From positions 1 through 44,018 of IMG/VR virus record IMGVR_UViG_3300049460_000211: 44,018 bases of DNA; one strand, 5' to 3'. Both the position numbers and the translations under genes were made by a program. The notes beneath the pieces were generated by a model. That model saw nothing but the letters and a program-made list of their open reading frames with translations, did no database searches and was not told the DNA's origin. The DNA comes from a virus. Below, piece after piece: positions 29,656-35,784 of the stretch (its first letter is position 1; every line of letters starts with the position of its first letter).

Positions 29656-30244
29656 ACTATCCTCAATTCTTATGCAACACGCGGAAGACGTTCGTCTTTC
29701 GACCCCGGAAGCAGTTGCTGTAGAACATCTTAAACAAGCTGGCTATAGCGATAAAGACGCACGATATCAAGTAGCTCAGCACATCATGGAAAAAGAAGCC
29801 GCTTCAGCTTTGGCCATGAAAGGCATCGACCACGAAGACGCTGTGAAATTGGTCAAGGCTGCTAACCTTAATATTTCAGAACTTACGAGCTTTGCACTTC
29901 CAGATGAATCGAACCCTACTGTAGAACTCCTGCAGAAGGCTGCTGAATATATCGAAGCTCTTGAGACACAAATCGCTGGCCTTAAGGGCGATATCGAAAA
30001 ACAAGCTTCGGTACATCAGTCAGAACTCGATCACATCGAAGCTGTGGCTCATATGCCTGAACAGCTTAACAAAATTGCTTCTGCTGCTCAGTTTACCCAA
30101 GAAGATCTCGCTGAACTACAAAGCGTTTCACCCGAGCTTCTGATGAAGGTTGCATCGGCTATCGAAGAACCCTGGGGTATGGGCAATGGCGTAGGTGTAG
30201 CACGTCCTAAGACTGATCCCCTTCTTGAATTCATGCTAAGTTAA
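29648..30244 (+). CDS. Head-cluster helical protein, 198 aa, with GxDxxxA repeats
   Basis: I choose ATG 29648 (MTKLSSILMQHAEDV) because it overlaps the previous stop as ATGACTAA, the same junction seen elsewhere in this genome. A start 27 codons upstream is possible but lies inside the previous gene. The protein contains two copies of the repeat also found in the 27522 protein (LKQAGYSDKDARYQV and LAMKGIDHEDAVKLV). It also has many K-x-A motifs (EKEAASAL, VKAANL, QKAAEY, EKQASVHQ, NKIASAAQ, MKVASAIE). A coiled-coil segment lies around 104-135. It is probably a companion of the core protein. Confidence 0.65.
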   Translation: MTKLSSILMQHAEDVRLSTPEAVAVEHLKQAGYSDKDARYQVAQHIMEKEAASALAMKGIDHEDAVKLVKAANLNISELTSFALPDESNPTVELLQKAAEYIEALETQIAGLKGDIEKQASVHQSELDHIEAVAHMPEQLNKIASAAQFTQEDLAELQSVSPELLMKVASAIEEPWGMGNGVGVARPKTDPLLEFMLS

Positions 30245-30246
30245 AC

Positions 30247-30726
30247 ATGACAAACAAATACATTGAAAAAATCGCAAGCCTTGCCGATATCGCATCGAAG
30301 GCAGTGGGTGTTGCAAAGCAGGTTCCGGGGGTACTTCGCACGGCTAGTGGTACAGAACTGCGGGGTCTTCAGTCGCAGCAAAGCCGTGCTATGAATCTTG
30401 CAGGACGTGCAGAGGGCAAAGCTAAAACTTTCGGTACTCAAGCTGCTATGAAACCTACTTCGAACCAAGCTGGTTATGCCTATACCAAGGACTTCCAGAA
30501 CAAGGTTCACGCTACACCACGTATGCAAACCATTGCCGATCACAATGCATCCCGATCTGAAAAGCTTAAGGCTCACGCTGCTGGTATGCAAGGAAGTATT
30601 GATAGTACTGAACTCGCTACTCGCCGCGCTCGTTCTACGGTCGGTAAAGTAGGTGCTGGTGTGGCTGTTGCAGGTATTGGTGCTGCTGCTCTTAGCAAGA
30701 AGGATGATTCACAAGGTTATTATTAA
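30247..30726 (+). CDS. Tagged protein, 159 aa
   Basis: It starts MTNKYIEKIASLAD two bases after the previous stop. The body is basic and rich in Ala, Gln, Thr and Gly, predicted helical. One hydrophobic Gly/Ala helix lies near the C-terminus (VGAGVAVAGIGAAALSKK). The net charge is strongly positive, which suits contact with packaged DNA. No ribosome binding site of its own is seen, so coupled translation is likely. Confidence 0.75.
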   Translation: MTNKYIEKIASLADIASKAVGVAKQVPGVLRTASGTELRGLQSQQSRAMNLAGRAEGKAKTFGTQAAMKPTSNQAGYAYTKDFQNKVHATPRMQTIADHNASRSEKLKAHAAGMQGSIDSTELATRRARSTVGKVGAGVAVAGIGAAALSKKDDSQGYY

Positions 30727-30727
30727 A

Positions 30728-30988
30728 ATGTCAAATAGATATCTTGAAAAAATCGCCATTCTTGGAATGATATCTGGTTACGCCGGTTCTAAAAAAGGCG
30801 ATAAACTTGGGGGAACCCTTGCAGGTGGAGTTGCTGGAACGGCAACAGGATTACTTGCAATGGCTGCAGGTGGACGTGTCGCTGGTCCTGCTGGGGTAAT
30901 AGCAGGTGGTTTGGCGGGAGAAGCGGCTGGTGGATATTACGCTGGTAAACTATATTCTCATCTGAAACACCGCAGCGAAAAGAATTAA
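30728..30988 (+). CDS. Tagged glycine-zipper protein, 86 aa
   Basis: ATG 30728 gives MSNRYLEKIAILGM, so the tag decides the start. The body is a continuous Gly/Ala zipper from about residue 27 to 73 (KLGGTLAGGVAGTATGLLAM, then AGPAGVIAGGLAGEAAGGYY). Two membrane helices with GxxxG spacing can be drawn. The C-terminus is basic. Proteins with this pattern can oligomerise in membranes and form pores. In a tagged protein this suggests a role in DNA passage through the host envelope, which is inference. Confidence 0.75.
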   Translation: MSNRYLEKIAILGMISGYAGSKKGDKLGGTLAGGVAGTATGLLAMAAGGRVAGPAGVIAGGLAGEAAGGYYAGKLYSHLKHRSEKN

Positions 30989-31025
30989 GAAAAATAGCCT
31001 TTTTCCCACACTGCATTTATCACGC

Positions 31026-31036
31026 ATTAAAATAGG
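31026..31036 (+). promoter_or_regulatory. Late-type promoter, CATTAAAATAGG
   Basis: The TAAAATA core (31028-31034) is followed by GG and lies 87 bases before the 31121 gene. It drives the decoration-like and capsid genes, which end at the 32499 terminator. Confidence 0.65.
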
Positions 31037-31120
31037 AATGTTGTGAACAAATTTAGAGCCGAGTTAAACAATGATTTTACTTGGCTTATTTAAAAAAGAA
31101 ACATATACAAGGAAACAAAT

Positions 31121-31543
31121 ATGTTAATGGAACGTAACGCAGAAATCATCCGTGGCTGGCCGTACGATGGTTCTCTAGAGCGCGTCGAACCGATTACAGC
31201 TGCTGCTACTCTGCAAAATGGTGACTGGATTACCAAACAGAGCGATAACACTGTTAATAAAACCGGTGCGTCGGCGTCAAACAATGTAGGCCTGGTAATC
31301 GTCGGTAATGGTGATAGTGGTTCGGCAGCATACGCAGGTAAGGCAGTTGTTCTTTGGGGTAACTTCCTGGCTAAGATTTCGAACTATGCAGCTGGTGCTT
31401 ATGCTCCTGGCTCGCCGCTGACGGTGAAGAGTGGTCAACTGGCACTTGCTAACGGTACTACTGACCCGGTTATTGGTTTCGTACTTGACGTTGTGGCTGG
31501 CGCTACGACGGAAACCGCTCACCTTACAATCAAAGTAGCGTAA
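31121..31543 (+). CDS. Capsid decoration-like protein, 140 aa
   Basis: An AAGGAAAC ribosome binding site precedes the start. The protein is beta-rich and rich in Gly, Ala, Thr and Val (GLVIVGNGDSGSAAYAGKAV, then VLWGNFLAKISNYAAGAY, then VIGFVLDVVAGATTETAHLT). Small beta-barrel proteins of this size directly upstream of the capsid gene are often head decoration or stabilisation proteins. It shares a promoter with the capsid gene and lies 14 bases upstream of it. The call rests on composition and position. Confidence 0.65.
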   Translation: MLMERNAEIIRGWPYDGSLERVEPITAAATLQNGDWITKQSDNTVNKTGASASNNVGLVIVGNGDSGSAAYAGKAVVLWGNFLAKISNYAAGAYAPGSPLTVKSGQLALANGTTDPVIGFVLDVVAGATTETAHLTIKVA

Positions 31544-31557
31544 TAGGGATAATTAAA

Positions 31558-32451
31558 ATGAGCGCATATTCGACAGAAACCGTAAACGTACAATTCCTGA
31601 ATCAATCTTTCCTCGACAAGATTGACCAAGGTCACACTAAAGAAGCTTCAGCTGCTATGTCAGCTTTCGTACGTCAGAAGCTTCGTGAAGACGGCTTTAC
31701 CCGTAAGATTCTTACCCCGGTTCAAATCACAGCTTCAGAGCTGGATCGCCAACTGACGGAAGAGCCGACGGTTATCGTTGAAAAAGAACCGGATTCGGTT
31801 GCAGCTACTGCTCCATTCCTGGGCCGTCCGGAAATTCGTTACTGGAAAACTTCACGTTATCCGGTGACTTTCCAAAAGATCATGTCGCAAGATTTCCGCA
31901 AGAGCAAGTTCGAACTCGCTACGTATCGTACCGACATTCGCACGATCCTGCAGGAAAACAGCGTTAAGGATATCCAAGAGCAAGAAGACGTAAACTTTTA
32001 CAACAACATTCTGTCAATCGCTACGGCGAACAGCAATGTTCACACCATCGGTGGCGGCTTCACGAAAGCTAACCTGATGGCTGGTATTAAGTTCATGCTT
32101 CTGAATAAGCTGCCGGTTGGTTGTATCCTTATGACGCAATCGATGTATGCTGATCTGCTGACTTTTGCCGCAACTGACGTGGGTTCGCCTGCCGCTTCGG
32201 ATCTGTTCCGTGGTGAAGGTACGCTCGATACGTTCTTCGGTTACAAGATCATCACGACGAACAAGGCTAACATCCTCCCGACGAACCAAGCACTTGTGTT
32301 TGCTCCGCAGAACTACCTAGGTCAGTTCTATGAGTTGCAAGCTCCTACGGTCTTCCTGAAGACTGAAGCAGACATTATCGAATTCCACGCATACGAAGCT
32401 GTAGGCGCAGGTATCGGTAACGTGAACGGTGCAGTTGTTCTAAACTTCTAA
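31558..32451 (+). CDS. Major capsid protein
   Basis: This 297-residue protein has the size and order of a small HK97-fold capsid protein: N-terminal arm (1-50), a spine-like region with charged strands (EIRYWKTSRYPVTFQKIMSQ) and a peripheral domain (EEQEDVNFYNNILSI-like helix around 140). The final strands are YLGQFYELQAPTVFLKTEAD and VNGAVVLNF. GYKIITTNKANIL is typical of a capsid A-domain strand. It follows the decoration-like gene and precedes a strong terminator. The N-terminal arm carries FLDKIDQGHTKEASAAM, which resembles the tag and the K-x-A-S motif, so it may be cleaved near residue 30. No scaffold delta domain is seen. Confidence 0.75.
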   Translation: MSAYSTETVNVQFLNQSFLDKIDQGHTKEASAAMSAFVRQKLREDGFTRKILTPVQITASELDRQLTEEPTVIVEKEPDSVAATAPFLGRPEIRYWKTSRYPVTFQKIMSQDFRKSKFELATYRTDIRTILQENSVKDIQEQEDVNFYNNILSIATANSNVHTIGGGFTKANLMAGIKFMLLNKLPVGCILMTQSMYADLLTFAATDVGSPAASDLFRGEGTLDTFFGYKIITTNKANILPTNQALVFAPQNYLGQFYELQAPTVFLKTEADIIEFHAYEAVGAGIGNVNGAVVLNF

Positions 32452-32495
32452 ACCCAGTGTTTGGAAGCCTTCGAGAGGAGGTGGTCCTATCTAAG

Positions 32496-32524
32496 ACGAG
32501 CCAGGTTAAATGCCTGGCTTTTCT
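32496..32524 (+). terminator. Intrinsic terminator after the capsid gene
   Basis: AGCCAGG (32499-32505) pairs with CCTGGCT (32513-32519), followed by TTTTC. Confidence 0.8.
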
Positions 32525-32537
32525 CATTTCTGGAAGC

Positions 32538-32566
32538 TAAAAAAAGCCCACTGTACTAGCGGGACT
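32538..32566 (-). terminator. Leftward terminator for the small membrane gene
   Basis: On the minus strand CCCGC and GTGGG form a short stem around TAGTACA (one G-U pair), followed by GC and seven T residues. A similar block (CCCGGCTAGTACAGCGGG) recurs at 32918-32937. Confidence 0.6.
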
Positions 32567-32578
32567 TTACCTTGCTTA

Positions 32579-32746
32579 CTAGAGTCGTGTAATTATGGCT
32601 CTTGTATTTCTGGAGTCCAAGTACGCAAGGGTAATAATACTTATGCAAAGTAAGAGTGTTCCTGAAATGAGTCCTGCGGCGAAAGCCTTTGTATTTTCTT
32701 CGGCAACCGTCTGACGAATATCTCTCATATCTTCTTGCGTCAGCAT
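32579..32746 (-). CDS. Small single-pass membrane protein, 55 aa
   Basis: ATG 32746 (MLTQEDMRDIRQTV) has a strong GGAGGAGG ribosome binding site, so I prefer it over starts further upstream. Residues 25-47 form one hydrophobic helix (KAFAAGLISGTLLLCISIIT, then LAYL). The N-terminus is charged and the C-terminus is short and basic. It is the last gene of a three-gene leftward unit read from the promoter at 33259. Function unknown. Confidence 0.65.
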   Translation of the reverse strand: MLTQEDMRDIRQTVAEENTKAFAAGLISGTLLLCISIITLAYLDSRNTRAIITRL

Positions 32747-32756
32747 ACCTCCTCCT

Positions 32757-32885
32757 TTATTTAGGTGTCGAGGATTTATTGTCTTCATCTTTTTTCTCTT
32801 CTTTCCTGCCGAATAAAGCAACTAGCAATATGATTCCGAGAATACCCATCAAAACGCTGTGATCCCCACTTTTCTCGTCAGTCAT
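32757..32885 (-). CDS. Small single-pass membrane protein, 42 aa
   Basis: ATG 32885 (MTDEKSGDHSV) has an AAGGAGAG ribosome binding site. A hydrophobic helix (VLMGILGIILLVALFG) spans residues 11-26, followed by a highly charged tail (RKEEKKDEDNKSS). It is ten bases upstream of the 55-residue membrane gene. The two may work together, since small adjacent membrane proteins in phages are sometimes paired. Function unknown. Confidence 0.65.
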   Translation of the reverse strand: MTDEKSGDHSVLMGILGIILLVALFGRKEEKKDEDNKSSTPK

Positions 32886-32906
32886 AATACTCTCCTTATT
32901 TACTTG

Positions 32907-32938
32907 TAAAAGGCAATCCCGCTGTACTAGCCGGGACG
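32907..32938 (-). terminator. Weak leftward terminator-like hairpin
   Basis: On the minus strand TCCCG and CGGGA form a short stem around GCTAGTACAG, with TTTT eight bases further on. It may partly end transcription after the 32945 gene. Confidence 0.4.
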
Positions 32939-32944
32939 GGTCTC

Positions 32945-33214
32945 TCACGCTGATTTCTTCCTATTGTCAGCCAGGAACATAACTACTTTAGATTCCATCT
33001 GTTTTCTATTTACCAGATACCGTTTTTCTACATAGTCAAACAACTCTTCTAACAATGCCTTTACAACTTTATCCCCGTAGTTCATACTCAACGCACGATC
33101 TACCGCTACTATCTTCCTCTTTATCTCTGGATCTTTCTCCCCCCACCTGTCTATGGACACGACCATAGGCCAAGGCGCTCTGCTTACAAAGTTTGTCATC
33201 TCGCTAATCTTCAT
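32945..33214 (-). CDS. Small early protein, 89 aa, unknown
   Basis: ATG 33214 has a CAGGAGAG ribosome binding site and an early-type promoter 45 bases upstream. The protein is soluble and helical (EIKRKIVAVDRALSMNYGDK, then VVKALLEELFDYVEKRYLVN) with a basic C-terminus. No membrane segment or catalytic motif is visible. It interrupts the rightward virion block together with two membrane-protein genes. Confidence 0.65.
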   Translation of the reverse strand: MKISEMTNFVSRAPWPMVVSIDRWGEKDPEIKRKIVAVDRALSMNYGDKVVKALLEELFDYVEKRYLVNRKQMESKVVMFLADNRKKSA

Positions 33215-33258
33215 GGTCTCTCCTGGAAGAGTTATAGACTACGGGTGTTTCTATACTT

Positions 33259-33267
33259 CTTATACCA
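33259..33267 (-). promoter_or_regulatory. Early-type promoter, TGGTATAAG
   Basis: The minus strand reads GAAATTGGTATAAGAAG. It drives the 33214-32579 unit and diverges from the late-type promoter at 33292, only 24 bases away. Confidence 0.75.
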
Positions 33268-33288
33268 ATTTCATTGGTTCGTCTTCTC

Positions 33289-33313
33289 TGTTAAAATACG
33301 TCTGTAAATTACA
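33289..33313 (+). promoter_or_regulatory. Late-type promoter followed by a 5-prime leader hairpin
   Basis: TGTTAAAATACG has its TAAAATA core at 33292-33298. Next comes the inverted repeat CTGTAAATTACAG (33302-33314), which would form a small hairpin at the start of the mRNA. The 33324 gene follows. Confidence 0.6.
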
Positions 33314-33323
33314 GGAAACCAAC

Positions 33324-33632
33324 ATGGCAGGTAAATTTAATAGATACCTATCCAAGACTATTAACATGCTAGATTCGGTACATGGCAAAACGTCCAAAGA
33401 ATGGGCTACGAAGGCACGTGTGCTTAATGAAGCTAAAGTCACAGGTCTAACGGCTACCCGCGCCTCGCGTAAGGCAAAGGTCAGCAATGGCAGGACATTT
33501 CAGAATCGTGTAAAACTTGGTGTTGGTGGAGGTGTTGCTTTGACTGGAGGTCTTCTAGGCTTGCATAAATACATGCAATATCAGAACAATAAGATTCTGG
33601 CCAGAATTGACAAAATGTACAATAAGCAATAA
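33324..33632 (+). CDS. Divergent tagged protein, 102 aa
   Basis: ATG 33324 has an AGGAAAC ribosome binding site. The N-terminus MAGKFNRYLSKTINML keeps the N-[KR]-Y-L-x-K core of the tag but ends differently. The body is basic (KVTGLTATRASRKAKVSNGR). One glycine-rich membrane helix lies at about 73-88 (LGVGGGVALTGGLLGL). It resembles the tagged glycine-zipper proteins of the head cluster and may belong to the same functional class. Its tag is the weakest of the set. Confidence 0.65.
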   Translation: MAGKFNRYLSKTINMLDSVHGKTSKEWATKARVLNEAKVTGLTATRASRKAKVSNGRTFQNRVKLGVGGGVALTGGLLGLHKYMQYQNNKILARIDKMYNKQ

Positions 33633-33661
33633 ACTACAAACTCTTAAGAAAGGAATGACAA

Positions 33662-34108
33662 ATGTCAAAAGTCGTATTCAAGAATTTTTACCTCGTTAAC
33701 AAACTGGCTACCGGTCTGGTTCTGAAAGCGGGTTATATTTCAATCAAGGTTGGCGGCTACGCCAAAATCATGGAATCGGATCTGGAACATCCAGATGTGA
33801 TCGACGCAGTTAACAAGGAATGGGCTGAAGTCCATTCGTCGGAACCGGACGTAAGCTCGTTGCCTAAAGCCCCGACTCCGATTATCGAAGTGGACTCGTA
33901 TCGCGGTATGACTGCCGATGAATTAAAAGAGTCAACTGACGCTCCGAAAGAGAGCACTTCACGTACGGAATCAATTGGCCGTAACGCAGAAGTAGAAAAG
34001 TCAGGCGAAGCAGTTTCGGTAGCAATCGGTAAGACTGCAGAAGAAGCAAATGGCGTAGCAAAGAAGGGCCGCAAGGCGGCAGATAAGGCAGCAGACGCTG
34101 CGGAGTAA
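33662..34108 (+). CDS. Virion-type protein, 148 aa, with a low-complexity C-terminus
   Basis: An AAAGGAATG sequence upstream supports the start. The first 60 residues form a beta-rich domain (VVFKNFYLVNKLATGLVLKA, then YISIKVGGYAKIM). The rest is Ser/Glu/Lys/Ala-rich and probably disordered or helical (EANGVAKKGRKAADKAADAA). It lies directly upstream of the connector genes, so a head or head-fibre role is possible. No family is recognised. Confidence 0.6.
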   Translation: MSKVVFKNFYLVNKLATGLVLKAGYISIKVGGYAKIMESDLEHPDVIDAVNKEWAEVHSSEPDVSSLPKAPTPIIEVDSYRGMTADELKESTDAPKESTSRTESIGRNAEVEKSGEAVSVAIGKTAEEANGVAKKGRKAADKAADAAE

Positions 34109-34112
34109 TTAA

Positions 34113-34562
34113 ATGTCGGTATCCATGCCTCAAGTTCTCACCGCTCAAGAAGTGAGAGAATATACGTCAGACTATGCTGACAACAATTACCTTATTGAAG
34201 GTGAGGAAATGACGGATACCTTCATAGAATTATGCATGACCTTTGCAGCTGATTCGTTTAACTCTATTCCGCCTATGGGTAATATGGGCGTGCAAAATTT
34301 CCCTTCAAAGGCTGTACTTCTGTGGGGTACACTTTGGCACGCGTATAATGGTAAGGCTCTCTTGCTAGCTAGAAACACTATGGAGTATAGTGATGGAGGT
34401 CTCCAGATCCCTATTGAAGAACGTACCCAGTTGTATCAAAGCCTGGCGGCTAACTTTCAGCAACAGTTTATGGAAGCGGCTACGAAGCTGAAGATTAATC
34501 TGAACATGGAATCTGGTTGGGGTCACGTATCCTCGGATCTGGCTATTATGCCAATTTGGTAA
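34113..34562 (+). CDS. Head-tail connector-like protein, 149 aa
   Basis: The gene starts five bases after the previous stop. The protein is mostly helical with a pattern seen in small connector proteins of tailed phages: an N-terminal helix-rich part (TAQEVREYTSDYADNNYL, then EEMTDTFIELCMTFAADSFN), a loop and a long C-terminal helix (RTQLYQSLAANFQQQFMEAA). The position before the neck and sheath genes supports an adaptor role. A terminator lies 20 bases after it. The call is moderate because it rests on layout. Confidence 0.55.
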   Translation: MSVSMPQVLTAQEVREYTSDYADNNYLIEGEEMTDTFIELCMTFAADSFNSIPPMGNMGVQNFPSKAVLLWGTLWHAYNGKALLLARNTMEYSDGGLQIPIEERTQLYQSLAANFQQQFMEAATKLKINLNMESGWGHVSSDLAIMPIW

Positions 34563-34582
34563 AGTCTAACGACTTCATAACG

Positions 34583-34606
34583 AGGCCTCCTTCGGGAGGC
34601 TTTTGC
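34583..34606 (+). terminator. Intrinsic terminator after the connector gene
   Basis: GCCTCC and GGAGGC form a stem with a TTCG tetraloop, followed by TTTTGCTTTT. The T-rich tail runs straight into the late-type promoter at 34609. Confidence 0.85.
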
Positions 34607-34608
34607 TT

Positions 34609-34618
34609 TTAAAATAAC
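34609..34618 (+). promoter_or_regulatory. Late-type promoter adjoining a start codon, TTAAAATAAC
   Basis: The TAAAATA core (34610-34616) ends five bases before ATG 34622, without a Shine-Dalgarno sequence. It is one of three such close placements. Confidence 0.5.
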
Positions 34619-34621
34619 ACC

Positions 34622-34894
34622 ATGAATAAGTATCTTGAAAAAATAGCCGAACTTTCTGATGACAGTGCATTAGGAATCGTTATGGACCTGACTCACAAGC
34701 ACTTCGATTCAAGCATGAAGCCCGATCACGCATTTTTTCCAAAAAACCGTCAAACCAAAGCTGCAACTACTATCGCTGCGCAGAGATTGGTAGCGGCTAT
34801 AGAAAGCAGATTTGGAAAAATCAAACCTGGCGATCATCACAAACTTACAACTCCTCGTAAAGTAGCCGAGTACTTTAAGAACGACACTCCTTAA
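34622..34894 (+). CDS. Tagged protein, 90 aa
   Basis: It begins MNKYLEKIAELSDD. Unlike most tagged proteins here it has no hydrophobic segment. The body is soluble, helical and rich in Lys and His (SSMKPDHAFFPKNRQTKAAT, then AAQRLVAAIESRFGKIKPGD). It sits between connector and neck genes, away from the head cluster. No ribosome binding site is visible and a late-type promoter almost touches the start codon. A packaged soluble protein is a fair guess, but no function is known. Confidence 0.75.
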   Translation: MNKYLEKIAELSDDSALGIVMDLTHKHFDSSMKPDHAFFPKNRQTKAATTIAAQRLVAAIESRFGKIKPGDHHKLTTPRKVAEYFKNDTP

Positions 34895-34896
34895 AT

Positions 34897-35784
34897 ATGG
34901 CATTCAACTTCTCAGTCACCCCGGGGTTCCTCATTCAGACCCGCCAATTGCCCCTAGAAACGGCTAGGAGAGCTTCGGCTATCCATGTCAAGGTGTACCC
35001 CCAATGGTTTAAACAGGTGACCGTGGAGTGGTCGGTACCGGCTTCCTTTGGCAATTGCATATTCGACGTTTATTTCTCTCCTGTCCAGGATACGGGTTTC
35101 GTAAAACTTAACTCTACACCTCTGACTGGAACAACGTTTGCTGATACCACAACATCTGAGTACAGTAAATATAATCGTGGATATTACGTTGTAGAAGCTA
35201 TCCTTCAGGATAAAAATAATGTTGCTCTCAGATCTGATCCTGTCACATGGAACACATATCAGCGAGATTGGGTCACTTTGCGGGCTATCGAAATCCAACG
35301 CAGGGAATACTGGCTCCTTAGTCGTTTTGCAGGTATCAGCTCTTACCTATTCCGCAAAAAGACTTATGGAATGCGTTGCACTCGCTGCTGGAATCCTACT
35401 ACTGAACAGGTAACTGACGATCACTGCAGTGTATGCCTAGGTACGAGTTTTCAAGGTGGATTTTTTGATCCCGTACGGCTATATCTACAGTACGATCCTA
35501 CGCCGAATCAAGAGGTTAAGAACTATATCGGCCACGACGAAGAAAATACAATCGGAGCATGGACCATATCGATGCCTGATGTACGCTTAGGAGATGTATT
35601 AGTCAGAACGGGAAGCTGGGATATTTACGAAGTCTCTAACATAAAAACAACTGAACTCCAAGGTAACGTGGTAAGGCAAATGCTGACACTTATACAATTA
35701 AGCCGTGGGGACGTCGAATACCAACTTGTAACCCGTAACCTACCAGACTTCCCAACGCAATATTTGGAGCCTTACCCAGCATGA
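34897..35784 (+). CDS. Neck or tail-assembly protein with an FN3-like domain and a zinc ribbon, 295 aa
   Basis: Residues 30-120 look like a fibronectin-type-III beta-sandwich (VTVEWSVPASFGNCIFDVYF, then YNRGYYVVEAILQDKNNVAL). Residues 160-182 hold a four-cysteine zinc-ribbon pattern (C161, C164, C177, C180). The rest is beta-rich. Proteins of this layout occur in the neck of some myoviruses, but I do not have a firm family name. It lies between the connector and the probable tail terminator and overlaps the next gene by four bases (ATGA). Confidence 0.55.
   Translation: MAFNFSVTPGFLIQTRQLPLETARRASAIHVKVYPQWFKQVTVEWSVPASFGNCIFDVYFSPVQDTGFVKLNSTPLTGTTFADTTTSEYSKYNRGYYVVEAILQDKNNVALRSDPVTWNTYQRDWVTLRAIEIQRREYWLLSRFAGISSYLFRKKTYGMRCTRCWNPTTEQVTDDHCSVCLGTSFQGGFFDPVRLYLQYDPTPNQEVKNYIGHDEENTIGAWTISMPDVRLGDVLVRTGSWDIYEVSNIKTTELQGNVVRQMLTLIQLSRGDVEYQLVTRNLPDFPTQYLEPYPA

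Noticed and set aside
31071-31127. An 18-residue frame in the leader of the decoration-like gene
   Set aside because: It lacks a ribosome binding site, is very short and has no feature that marks it as coding.
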